Source: Ignavibacteriales bacterium (lineage in GTDB: Bacteria; Bacteroidota; Ignavibacteria; Ignavibacteriales; Ignavibacteriaceae). From it: a DNA stretch of 33,403 nucleotides. The position numbers and the translations under genes were made by a program. The notes below the pieces were generated by a model. It had not been told where the DNA came from. It worked only from the letters and a program-made list of their open reading frames with translations, and did not search any database. Shown here in pieces: positions 25,561 through 33,403 of the stretch. The stretch spans positions 1 through 33,403 of the forward strand of contig JADJMD010000001.1 in assembly GCA_016709765.1 (NCBI GenBank), read 5' to 3'. Numbering within the stretch: the first letter of the stretch is position 1; every line of letters starts with the position of its first letter.

Positions 25561-26441
25561 ATGGATAAAAAAAGTTGCACTCCTATCAATGGATTCGTTG
25601 GAAAATTTTCACACCTACGATAAACTGTTAATCGAACCAATGAAAACACTTGGCTGGATGGCTGAAGAAATTTCCTGGCGAAATGAAAATGTAAACTGGG
25701 CAGATTATGATGCCGTAATTGTTAGATCTACTTGGGATTATCAAAATAATCCTGAAAAATTTATTAAGGTTTTAGAAAAGATTAACAGTGTTTCTTATCT
25801 TGAAAACGATCTTGACTTGATGAAATGGAATATGAATAAAAATTATCTTTTTGCTCTTAAACAAAAAGGAGTAGCAATTGTTGATACTATTTGGGAGAAA
25901 GGGTTTAACTCTGTTTTAGCAAAAGGTTATTTTGATAAACATGATACTGATGAAATAATTATCAAACCAAACATAAGCGCAAATGCAGATAACACATTTA
26001 GATTAACAAAAGAAAAATTGGTGGAGAATCTTTCTCAGCTGGAAAAAATATTTGCCGGCAGAGAATTTATGGTCCAACCATTTTTGAAAAACATTGTTGA
26101 AGAGGGCGAATATTCTTTATTCTTTTTTGATGGAAAGTTCAGCCATTCGGTTTTAAAGAAACCAAAAGAAAAAGATTTTCGTGTTCAGGAAGAAATATGG
26201 CGGAAATATCAAGCCAAAAGATGTATCATCAGAAATAATCGTGATCGCTGAAAATATTATTAATAAACTTTCAACAATTCCGTTATACGGAAGAGTAGAT
26301 TTAGTTAGAACGAGTAAGAATGAGTTTGCACTTATGGAATTGGAGCTAATTGAACCATCACTTTATTTAAATAAAGATGAGCAATCACCTTTAAGGTTAG
26401 CAAAAGCTTTTGATGAGAGATTTAGAAAAGTTTTCGTGTAA
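25561..26441 (+). CDS. ATP-grasp domain protein, two frameshifts
   Basis: This is a cytoplasmic ligase-like protein of about 293 residues. The N-terminal pre-ATP-grasp region reads KKVALLSMDSLENFHTYDK and NWADYDAVIVRSTWDYQNNP; the ATP-grasp core includes EIIIKPNISANADNTFRL (phosphate-binding Lys), EFMVQPFLKNIVEEGEYSLF, KFSHSVLKKPKEKDFRVQEE and, after a shift, LYGRVDLVRT and LMELELIEPSLYL, whose Glu/Asn-type ends bind Mg-ATP. The pattern resembles DcsG/RimK-type ATP-grasp enzymes that join a carboxylate to an amine; the substrate is unknown. The start is the ATG at 25561 reading MDKK, with one extra A in an A run near 25572; a TTG at 25502 is in frame with the rest but gives an atypical leader. 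The second extra A lies near 26193. Divergent from the transporter gene. Confidence 0.82.
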
Positions 26442-26471
26442 ATATTTCCAGGTGTATAATCTTAAGAATAG

Positions 26472-26495
26472 TATCGCGAACAGTTTGTCGCGATA
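26472..26495. terminator. Hairpin after the ATP-grasp gene
   Basis: TATCGCGA and TCGCGATA form a perfect 8-bp stem with an 8-nt loop, 30 nt past the stop at 26441. No immediate T tract; a T-rich stretch starts about 15 nt later. Weak terminator or isolated palindrome. Confidence 0.4.
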
Positions 26496-26571
26496 ATCTG
26501 CTGTTTGTTGTGTTTTCTAAGATTTCCTAAATTGGTCTTCGGATCCCATGCTGGTACTTTAATTGTGAGTT

Positions 26572-28165
26572 ATGAATAAACATCAAAGGCTTACAATGTT
26601 TATATACCTTTTACAAATAATTATTTTTATATCTTTTTTTTCCGCATTTACTCTGCCACAATCAACATATTATGTTTCTGTAAATGGTAACAACAATAAT
26701 AATGGATTAAGTGTCAGTACAGCCTTTGCAACTATTCAGCATGCAGCAAACATTGTTTCTGCAGGAGATTCCATTCTCATTCTTTCTGGTAGTTACATGG
26801 GTTTTGATATCAGAACAAGCGGAACCCAGGCCCAGCCAATAGTTTTTAAAACATTAAGCAATGATGTTACTATTAATATTCACAATCCAATTACAAATGA
26901 TGGAATTAATATTGAAGGCGCCAATTGGATTGAGATAAAGGGATTTAATGTTATCAATCAGCCAAGAGCAGGAATAAGAGTGGTGCTTTCTGATTTTGTG
27001 AAAATTATAAACAACATTTGCACAAACAATTATAAGTGGGGAATCTTTACAGGATTTACAAACGATATTTTAATTAAAAATAATTCGTGTTCATACAGCC
27101 AGGATGAACATGGGATTTATATCTCCAACAGCAGCGATAGACCAACAATAATTAATAATCATTCATTTAATAATAATGGGTGCGGCGTTCATATGAACGG
27201 TGATTTATCTATGGGGGTGATGGAATAATTAGCAATGCGATTGTTGCTGGAAATATAATTCACGATAATGGATATGGCGGTGGTTCAGCCATTAATATGG
27301 ACTGTGTTCAGGATTCGAAAATATTTAACAATGTCATATACAATAATCATCTTACCGGAATTGCCATGTATCAGATAGATGGCGCGGAAGGATCAAAGAA
27401 TAATAAAATTTTCAATAACACAATCGTTCATCCTGCAGATGGACGTTGGGCAATATTAATTGTAAATGGCTCAACGGGAAACACGGTTTATAATAATATT
27501 CTAATTAATAATCATAGCTTTAGAGGCAGTATTTGTATTGATGAAGAGTCTAAAACAGGATTTGTTAGCGATTATAATCTTTTAGAAAATCGGCTAAGTG
27601 ATGACGATGGAAATTCTAACATCAGTTTTACGTCATGGCAAGCATTAGGTTATGATACACATTCACAAGTTGTTCAGGACGAGACCACCCTTTTTGTTGC
27701 TACCGCAAACTCTGATTATCATTTACTTCAATCATCTCAACCAATAAATATAGGAACACCACTAGTAAGTTCCGTTGTAAATGTTGATCTTGATGGAATA
27801 GTTAGACCACAAGGAATCGGGTATGATATTGGTGCTTATGAACTTCATTCGGCAACTGGAATTGACGAGGAACAAACCTTAACTGATTTTCTACTATATC
27901 AGAACTATCCAAATCCGTTTAATCCAAGAACAAAAATCAGTTGGCAATCGCCAGTTGCCGGTTATCTAACGCTAAAAGTTTTGATGTACTTGGTAATGAA
28001 GTTGTGACATTAATGGATGAATTTAAACCGGCAGGAAATTATGAAGTTGAATTTAATCCGTATCAACTCTCAAGCGGAATATATTTTTATCGCATCGCGA
28101 TTTATTCGAACATACTTCAAACAGGTTCTATTGTAGAATCAAAAAAAATGCTGCTAGTTAAATAG
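26572..28165 (+). CDS. Secreted parallel beta-helix protein with T9SS sorting domain, two frameshifts
   Basis: The signal peptide (YLLQIIIFISFFSAFTLPQ) is followed by STYYVSVNGNNNNNGLSV, AFATIQHAANIVSAGDSILI and SGSYMGFDIRTSGTQAQPIV, the standard entry of right-handed beta-helix (DUF1565/polysaccharide-lyase-like) proteins. Then come many PbH1-type turns with Asn/Gly: WIEIKGFNVINQP, FVKIINNICTNN, DILIKNNSCSYS, KIFNNVIYNNH. The C-terminus (about residues 440-531) is a T9SS type A domain, YQNYPNPFNPRTKISWQS to KKMLLVK. One G is missing near 27215 and one T near 27978; repaired length is about 531 residues. An alternative start lies at 26596, eight codons later. Family members bind or degrade extracellular polysaccharides; I cannot place catalytic residues. 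Confidence 0.85.
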
Positions 28166-28317
28166 CTAGATATTCATTAAACTTTAGAAAAAACACTATC
28201 TAATAGCATCATATCTTCTTGCCTATAAATTTAAATAGTTCCCTAGTATTGTTATTTTACAATGAAAAATAAATTTGTTTTGATATAATTATTAGAATCT
28301 AAAATTTAAATTATAAA

Positions 28318-28901
28318 ATGGTTACAATTGTAGACTATGGTGATGTTTGCATTGATAAAGTTGCAGAATCACTTAGAAAAATAACTGAAGATTTTAAAGT
28401 GTCCAGAAACGAGTTGGATATTTGTGGAGCTGATAAAATAATACTTGCGGGATGTGGAAGCGCTGCCTCGGTAATGAAAAAATACAGCTTCTAAATTTAT
28501 ATTCAGTTCTACGTGTTGTTAGAAAACCGATGCTTGGAATAGGATTGGGCATGCAGTTAATGTCTGATTACTCAACCGAAGGAAATTTTGCCTGTCTTGG
28601 TTTATTCTCCGGAACAGCAATAAAGTTTGAGGACGCGGTTAAAGAATCTTCCTATAAAGGAATGCATAAAGTTGAGATTTGCAGGCAAAGCGCCTTGTTT
28701 GATGGAATTGATGAAAATTCCGAATTTCTTTTTAACAATGATTACTATTTACCCAAAAGCGAACTTTCAACCTCTACTTGTAAAAACGCAATAAACTTTT
28801 GTTCATCTATTGAAAATGAAAATGCATACGGTGTTCAGTTTCATCCGGAAATGTCCGGCAAGGCAGGGTTAAAACTTCTTAAGAACTTTATTGAAATGTA
28901 A
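28318..28901 (+). CDS. HisH-like class I glutamine amidotransferase lacking the catalytic cysteine, one frameshift
   Basis: The fold is that of HisH, the glutaminase subunit of imidazole glycerol phosphate synthase: TIVDYGDVCIDKVAESLRKI at the start, KPMLGIGLGMQLMSDYSTEG where HisH has LGICLGMQL, GLFSGTAIKFED, ALFDGIDENSEFLFNNDYYL, and the C-terminal YGVQFHPEMSGKAGLKLLKN with the His and Glu of the triad. The nucleophile position is Gly (codon GGA, 28542-28544) and the PGVG loop that supports the oxyanion hole is AGCG. Length is about 194 residues, slightly under HisH. One A is missing in the A run near 28483. No his genes are nearby. Glutaminase activity is therefore unlikely; a regulatory or binding role is possible. 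Followed at 3 nt by the thioesterase gene, so likely an operon. Confidence 0.75.
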
Positions 28902-28904
28902 TCG

Positions 28905-29330
28905 ATGAGCACAGGAACAAATACAAATTCAATTTTTGAAACTGAAATTATTGTTCGCCCTGATGATATTGATATGAACAATCATGTTCACAACTCTAAA
29001 TATCTTGATTATATACAGACAGCAAGATTTATACAGATGCGGGATAAGTATAAAGTTCCAATGGAAGAATATATTGGCAAAGGATTAAACTGGTTTGCAA
29101 GCGAAGTGCATCTTAAATACAAACGGGAGTTGAAATTTGGTGATGTTGCTTTAGTTAAAACACAAGTTGGCGATTGGAGTGGTGCGCAAGTTACTATTAA
29201 CGTTTGGGTTTATAATAAAGAAACAAATAAAATTGCTGTTGAGGGAGAAATGCTTTACACTCTTGTTTCGCTTACTACCGGACGACCGACAAGAATTCCT
29301 GAAGATATTATTGAAAGACATAAGATCTAA
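28905..29330 (+). CDS. Acyl-CoA thioesterase, hot-dog fold (4HBT/YbgC-FatA type)
   Basis: This 141-residue protein hydrolyses acyl-CoA or acyl-ACP thioesters in the cytoplasm. The N-terminal motif VRPDDIDMNNHVHNSKYLDY is the 4HBT signature with Asp (DIDMNNH) and the HV-N-x-KYL segment; the rest follows the hot-dog order: helix IQTARFIQMRDKY, then strands WFASEVHLKYKRELKFGD, LVKTQVGDWSGAQVTINVWV and EMLYTLVSLTTGRPTRIPE. The acyl chain preferred is unknown. The ATG starts 3 nt after the HisH-like stop. The frame is intact. The gene ends only 11 nt from the end of the facing peptidase gene, with no terminator between. Confidence 0.9.
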   Translation: MSTGTNTNSIFETEIIVRPDDIDMNNHVHNSKYLDYIQTARFIQMRDKYKVPMEEYIGKGLNWFASEVHLKYKRELKFGDVALVKTQVGDWSGAQVTINVWVYNKETNKIAVEGEMLYTLVSLTTGRPTRIPEDIIERHKI

Positions 29331-29341
29331 ATATCCTTGTC

Positions 29342-30794
29342 TTAATAAATTACACTTATTTTCAATTTTTCATCAAACAAATTTTTAGATATTACAAACT
29401 CATAAAATCCTTCTTTAATTGGAATCGCTTTTGGAGGAAGTGAAAAGAAACGACATATTTTCCAATAAGATTATTGGAAAATAAATTATATACAGATATT
29501 TCGTTTTGATTTGCAATGATTAAATATTTTTCAGAATTATATTTTCGACTAGGAAAGTGTTCACTGAAAATTCTACTTCTAAAGTTAGAGATAATGGTTG
29601 AAGTGCTAATTAATAAAGTGTCTTTAATTCTAAAAAAAAAATTGGCGTTGTTTTCATAAATCTCAAAATTATTTTGCTGTGTGATAGGCTCGAAATCTGT
29701 GCGTCTTGTGTTTTCCACAATCTTTATTGGATTTAAAGTTGATAAAGAATCAACATATAAATTCCATTGATTATCCGGCAAAAGATCCTTGCCTAAAATG
29801 TTGGCGAAAAATACTTTTTCTGAACTTCCAGAATATTTTCTATAAAGATTTAAAAAATGATCAATACCAAGTTTCTTTATAAAGAAGTTTGTGTAAAGCC
29901 CGGATATTGAATACGAAATAGACGCATCCATTTTTTGAAAATCTGATTTATTAAGCAGCTCAGTATAAGTTGCAAAACCTGATTTAATCAAGAACACACC
30001 CATTTCAGAAATAGTGTGTGCTTCAAGTCCGCCGCGGCCACCATAAGCAACTGCAAATCCCTCCTGTAAAAAAGGATGGGTGTAAAGAGGTAACTCCCGA
30101 AGCTTAAAATTGATAAGAAAATGCAGCAACTCGTGATAGTGAGCATTGTAAGTTGTAATTATATAATCTTGAGCAATAATATAAATACCGCGTGTTGTAA
30201 AACCTGTTACTATTTTGATCTCATCTTCATCCTTACAGAGAAAATAAAAAATTTTCTTTTCTCTAAGACAATTAATTTCTTCATCTGTAAATGAAAGAAC
30301 CTTAATCATTTTGTTAACAAATTTTTCTAATTGATTTATTGAATATTTATTAAACAAAGTTTCATCGCTTATATAAAAATTAAAGTGTTCGGAAGTGTTA
30401 AACTTCCAATTACGCGAATAAAAGAACGGCGAACTTACAAGAAACGAGTCTTTAAGAAAATATTCTCTTTTAATATTTAATGAGCGGATTGTAAGGGTTA
30501 GTAAAGAAAAATTATCTTCAAGGTTTTTAAGCTCATAATCGTATTTAATTTTTTCAGTTAATAAATTATTAGAAAGTTCGTTTGGAATTTCATTTGCGAT
30601 TAAAAATTTATTTTTATTCCGTCATACTCAATTCCAAAACGATTTGATATTTGTAGTTCCGCCGGATAAATATAATTGGAAATCTCAATTGAGTTTTTGA
30701 TAAGCAGCTTAATAATAGTTTCAATACGTGAGGTGGATATGGTTTGTGCAAATGAGGTTGAAAAAAATAAAAGCAGCAAAGAAATAATTCTCAT
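29342..30794 (-). CDS. Secreted HExxH (gluzincin, MA-like) metallopeptidase candidate, two frameshifts
   Basis: The signal peptide RIISLLLLFFSTSFAQ starts at the ATG at 30792-30794, six bases from AGGA; an ATG three bases and a TTG six bases earlier are alternatives. Corrected length is about 484 residues. The zinc motif is in AHYHELLHFLINFKLRELPL (HELLH, about residue 206) and the downstream FLQEGFAVAYGGRGG supplies Glu for the third ligand (WxxEG-like), the pattern of peptidase_MA-type proteins. A helical region and a C-terminal beta domain follow. One T is missing near 30608. Near 29436 a second missing T would switch to the frame reading PPKAIPIKEGFYEFVIS and ending at 29342; without it the chain stops at 29392. 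I prefer the longer end because it reads as protein. Follows the PfkB gene by 41 nt. Confidence 0.7.
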
Positions 30795-30820
30795 CATCAA
30801 TCCTGTTTTACTGATGATGA
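30791..30820 (-). promoter_or_regulatory. Inverted repeat enclosing the ribosome site and start codons
   Basis: TCATCATCA (30791-30799) and TGATGATGA (30812-30820) are perfect 9-bp inverted copies. In the minus-strand transcript one arm carries the start codons of the peptidase gene and the 12-nt loop carries AGGA. A hairpin would occlude the start. Confidence 0.45.
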
Positions 30821-30835
30821 AAATTAAATTTGTTT

Positions 30836-31739
30836 TTAATTAAAAAGGATGCTAAAAAATCCCATTTGCTCTCTAAAGCTTTCGTAGATTCTATCATATT
30901 TAGGCAGCGCACCTTCAAATTGGCAAATCTCGTTGGCAAAATCGTTTGCAAGTTTATTTATGTAAGGAATTTCTAATCCGTGCAAATAACCAACGCAAAG
31001 CACAGCGGCAAATGCATCGCCGGCTCCGGTTGTATCAACAACTTTTATATCAACATTTGAATGATCAAATCTTTTCCCATTTTCGAAAATTGATGAGCCG
31101 TCTTTTCCACGTGTTACAGCAATCATATTTATATCAAACTTATCCATGAGTTCAAAAGCAACACGTTCTGTTGAATATTCTGATTGCAAAAGTAAATCAT
31201 TTATTAAATGCATTTCATCATAATTTACTTTAATAAAATCAGCAGCTTCAAGCGATGCTGTTAAAATTTCCCCAGTATAAAAATTTTGGCGAAGATTTAA
31301 ATCTGTAAAATATTTTAATCCACGTTTAAAAAATGATTGAATTGTTTTACGGAAAGTTCTGAGCGCTGTGCAAGTGTTCCGAAATAAAGACAGTCAGTAT
31401 CTGTATTAATTAGATTTTCATTGTCTTCGTTTAATTCAATAGAATCGTAGGCGCTGTCAATATCTATTTTAAATGTTGGAGATCCTGCAGCATCAAGATG
31501 CACAATTGCCATTCCTGTTGGATGAAGATTATCGTGCTGGATAAAATCAAACGATAAACCGGAATGTTTAAGATCGTTTATAACTTTGTTGCCAAGTACA
31601 TCTTTACCAACACGGCTAATAATATTTCCGCTGTCCGTTAATTTTTTTATATGATAGATAAAATTAAGCGGAGCCCACCAAGTCTTTTGTGGTTCGGATA
31701 AATATCATAAAGTATTTCTCCGATAGAAGTAATATTCAT
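30836..31739 (-). CDS. PfkB-family carbohydrate kinase (fructokinase-like), frameshifted
   Basis: This ATP-dependent sugar kinase has the ribokinase-family layout: NITSIGEILYDIYP at the start, then RLGGAPLNF (first signature; one G missing near 31676), NLHPTGMAIVHLDAAGSPTF, DLNLRQNFYTGE and ADFIKVNYDEMHLI (typical of fructokinases), MIAVTRGKDGSSIFENG, and VVDTTGAGDAFAAVLCVGYL holding the anion hole and catalytic Asp (DTTGAGD). One A is missing near 31345. Corrected length is about 302 residues, the family norm. The ATG (31737-31739) lies 60 nt from the divergent SRPBCC gene. Substrate is probably a hexose such as fructose, by analogy only. The peptidase gene follows at 41 nt on the same strand. 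Confidence 0.88.
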
Positions 31740-31799
31740 AAGTCGGGAATTATTTGTTTCTATAATTTGTTAAATCACTATCAATAATATGAAAAGGTT

Positions 31800-32256
31800 A
31801 TGAAACTTTATCAACACAAAACATCACAAAAATTAAATATTTCCAAGAATGATGCCTGGAATTTTTTTCTAATCCTGCCAATCTTTCAAAAATTACACCG
31901 CCGTGGTTAAGTTTTCAGGTAACTTCTTCCTTACCAGATAAAATGTATGCAGGTTTGATTATATCATATCTTGTTCGTCCTCTGTTAAATATTCCACAAA
32001 TATGGGTTACCGAAATTACTCAAATTAATGAACCAAATTATTTTGTGGATGAGCAAAGATTTGGTCCTTATAAAATGTGGCATCACGAACATATTTTTAA
32101 ACAAGCAGAAGATGGAAGTGTTTTGATGGAAGATATCATTAGTTATGTTGTTCCTTTTGGGTTTCTTGGACGGATAATCAATGCTCTAACAATTTCAAAG
32201 AAGATAAACGAAATTTTAATTATAGAAGAGAAGTACTGGTAAAAATGTTTGGGTAA
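31800..32256 (+). CDS. SRPBCC-fold ligand-binding protein, two frameshifts
   Basis: Corrected for one missing T near 31868 and one near 32213, this reads as a single chain of about 152 residues: MKLYQHKTSQKLNISKNDAW, then NPANLSKITPPWLSFQV, MYAGLIISYLVRPLLNIPQI, FVDEQRFGPYKMWHHEHIF and IISYVVPFGFLGRI, ending NYRREVLVKMFG. The FxDxQ-GPYxxWxHxH core and the YxxPFG-GR segment are typical of the SRPBCC (START-like) family often annotated as cyclase/dehydrase or 'cell division inhibitor'-like; these bind hydrophobic ligands in the cytoplasm. Ligand unknown. Divergent from the PfkB gene; convergent with the DUF4440-like gene across a hairpin. Confidence 0.82.
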
Positions 32257-32279
32257 AATGTAAGATCAGTCAATATAAC

Positions 32280-32305
32280 TGACGCAATTAAAGTAAATTG
32301 CGTCA
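32280..32305. terminator. Hairpin between convergent genes
   Basis: TGACGCAATT (32280-32289) and AATTGCGTCA (32296-32305) form a perfect 10-bp stem with a 6-nt loop, 23 nt past the SRPBCC stop and 14 nt past the stop of the facing gene. T tracts are weak on both sides, so it is a probable bidirectional terminator. Confidence 0.65.
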
Positions 32306-32319
32306 GGATGTTTATTGAA

Positions 32320-32837
32320 TTACAGTACGTTATTCTGTTTTTGCATTTCCTCTTGTTTTGATTCATCCATTTGCGCCCACGGGTTCGTATCAGTATTCCA
32401 AGTTTCAACTTTTATTTTCATCGAACCATCTTTTGCTCTTCCCAAACGGTGAGATACTTTCCGTAATCTGCCCATTCCGGCGCGTTTGGCCCAGACATTT
32501 TCATATTATAATTACCGATTTCAATTGCAAGATTTCCCGCAAGCATTATATCAGTCATATTCATTTCAAAGTGCGTGGTTTTCCATCCGGAATTAGCCTG
32601 CAATTCACTAAGCTCCCTAACTTTGGTAAGTCCCTTTACGGTTGGTTGATAACTTGGCATCGATATAATATCATCAGAATACATAGGACATCATTTTATC
32701 AACATCATTATCAATCATAGCCTGAGTATATGCCTTATTCATCGCTTCAATCTTTACTTTAACTTTTCAACATCCTGCGCAAAGAGAGATGAAGAAAAGA
32801 CGAGAAGGGTGATAAGTAGCGAAAATAGTTTGTTCAT
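32320..32837 (-). CDS. Secreted DUF4440/SnoaL-like protein, frameshifted
   Basis: The ATG (32835-32837) has AGGAGG six bases upstream and opens a signal peptide, LFSLLITLLVFSSSLFAQ. The body reads KIEAMNKAYTQAMIDNDVDK, YYSDDIISMPSYQPTVKG, FEMNMTDIMLAGNLAIEIG and YGKYLTVWEEQKDGSMKIKV, ending ETWNTDTNPWAQMDES and MQKQNNVL. This is the alpha+beta cone order of DUF4440/SnoaL (NTF2-like) proteins, where an early helix (AxxxDxxxM) and DDxxxMP define the pocket. Three shifts, near 32761 (an A missing), near 32688 (an extra base) and near 32436 (an A missing), are repaired to about 172 residues. Located in the periplasm or exported; ligand or catalytic role unknown. Confidence 0.75.
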
Positions 32838-32990
32838 AGTGCCTCCTAAAAATAAATATTATTAATTGTTTTTGTGTTCGGTTTAATCTAAAAAAGAGGA
32901 TCTTGATTACAACAAAAGCTCAATTAAATTTTTGAATGTGATACTTCAAATTTTTAGTTTAATATTATAATAATTATCAACTTTAATAAA

Positions 32991-33403
32991 ATGCAAAAAA
33001 CAGATTACTCGCAAATTGCAGCAACTTATAACCACCGTTATAAAACAGATTATTTAGTTGGGGTTGAAAACGAACTTAAAAAGATAGTTTTATCCAATAA
33101 TTACAGATTAATTTTACAAGTGGTTGCGGAACTGGAAGATGGATTAGTCTTCTTGAAAATAATAATAAAAAGATTTTTGGTTTAGATTTTTCTCTTGAGA
33201 TGATGAAAATCCCCAAAGCAGATAAACCATATCTTAACCTTGTAAATGCTGATGCGGTTAACATTCCGTTTAAAGATAATATTTTGATTTGATATTTTGT
33301 GTAAATGCGATTCATCTTCGGGATAAAGAAAAATTTATTGGTGAAAGTATGCGAACGTTAACGAGTAACGGAACGGTTGCTACTTTTGGTGTTGATCAAG
33401 CAT
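32991..33403 (+). CDS. SAM-dependent methyltransferase (class I), 3' end outside window, frameshifted
   Basis: The chain starts MQKTDYSQIAATYNHRYKTD, typical of Methyltransf_11/25 proteins. After a missing T near 33120 it reads VGCGTGRWISLLENN (SAM-binding motif I), then IFGLDFSLEMMK (acidic end of strand 2), LVNADAVNIPFKDNIFDLI (motifs II-III), and FCVNAIHLRDKEKFIGESM before the window ends. Another T is missing near 33287. Only about 137 residues are present, roughly half to two thirds of the usual length. The substrate cannot be inferred. The ATG (32991) has no strong ribosome site. Confidence 0.85.

Noticed and set aside
28318..28901. A functional hisH of a histidine operon
   Set aside because: The nucleophile Cys is Gly, the PGVG loop is altered, and no other his gene is adjacent.
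1..33403. CRISPR arrays, tRNA or rRNA genes, insertion sequences and phage genes
   Set aside because: I looked for spaced direct repeats, cloverleaf-like stems and transposase or phage motifs and saw none that held up.

Overview
The window looks like chromosomal DNA of an AT-rich, Gram-negative bacterium of the Bacteroidota/Chlorobiota/Ignavibacteriota group, most likely an Ignavibacteria-like lineage. Four secreted proteins end in a type IX secretion (T9SS) type A sorting domain of the 'NYPNPFNPST' form typical of that group. Several genes encode outer-membrane beta-barrels with Sec signal peptides, and promoters of the Bacteroidota type (TTTG near -33, TAnnTTTG near -7) can be seen. The lineage is inferred from these hallmarks. 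No rRNA, tRNA, CRISPR array, transposase or phage gene was found.

Layout. 1-5692 (minus): malQ cut by the window edge, three outer-membrane beta-barrel genes, and a lipoprotein/beta-barrel operon; three of these units share a promoter and leader module. 5959-7667 (plus): YqaA/DedA-type membrane protein, secreted thioredoxin-like protein, unknown secreted protein. 7765-10460 (minus): a coupled pair of M16 peptidases, one with and one without the zinc site. 10775-18828 (plus): YpfJ-type zinc metallopeptidase, a small membrane protein, a sodium:alanine symporter, and two large T9SS cargo proteins. 18880-21948 (minus): glycerophosphodiesterase, alpha/beta hydrolase and serA. 22366-24152 (plus): Asp-box T9SS protein. 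24226-25422 (minus) and 25561-26441 (plus): a transporter and an ATP-grasp enzyme, divergent. 26572-29330 (plus): beta-helix T9SS protein, a HisH-like amidotransferase without its catalytic cysteine, and a hot-dog thioesterase. 29342-31739 (minus): PfkB sugar kinase followed by a secreted HExxH peptidase. 31800-33403: SRPBCC protein (+), DUF4440-like secreted protein (-), and a methyltransferase cut by the window end (+).

How the genes fit together. Most of the window is housekeeping plus cell-envelope functions: glucan, serine and phospholipid metabolism, envelope proteolysis, and display or secretion of large extracellular proteins. No single multi-gene system spans the window. The more unusual items are small: a palindrome inserted in frame inside a T9SS sorting domain, a triple alternating half-site over a ribosome binding site, a HisH homologue with Gly in place of the nucleophile Cys, a shared outer-membrane promoter/leader module, and a divergent ATP-grasp/transporter pair.

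Data quality. Many genes are interrupted by one-base indels, nearly all in A, T or G runs, and these crowd towards both ends of the window, while about 11 kb in the middle (12617 to about 23680) reads cleanly. I treat them as sequencing errors, not pseudogenes, and annotate each gene across its frameshifts. Residue numbers downstream of a frameshift are approximate.
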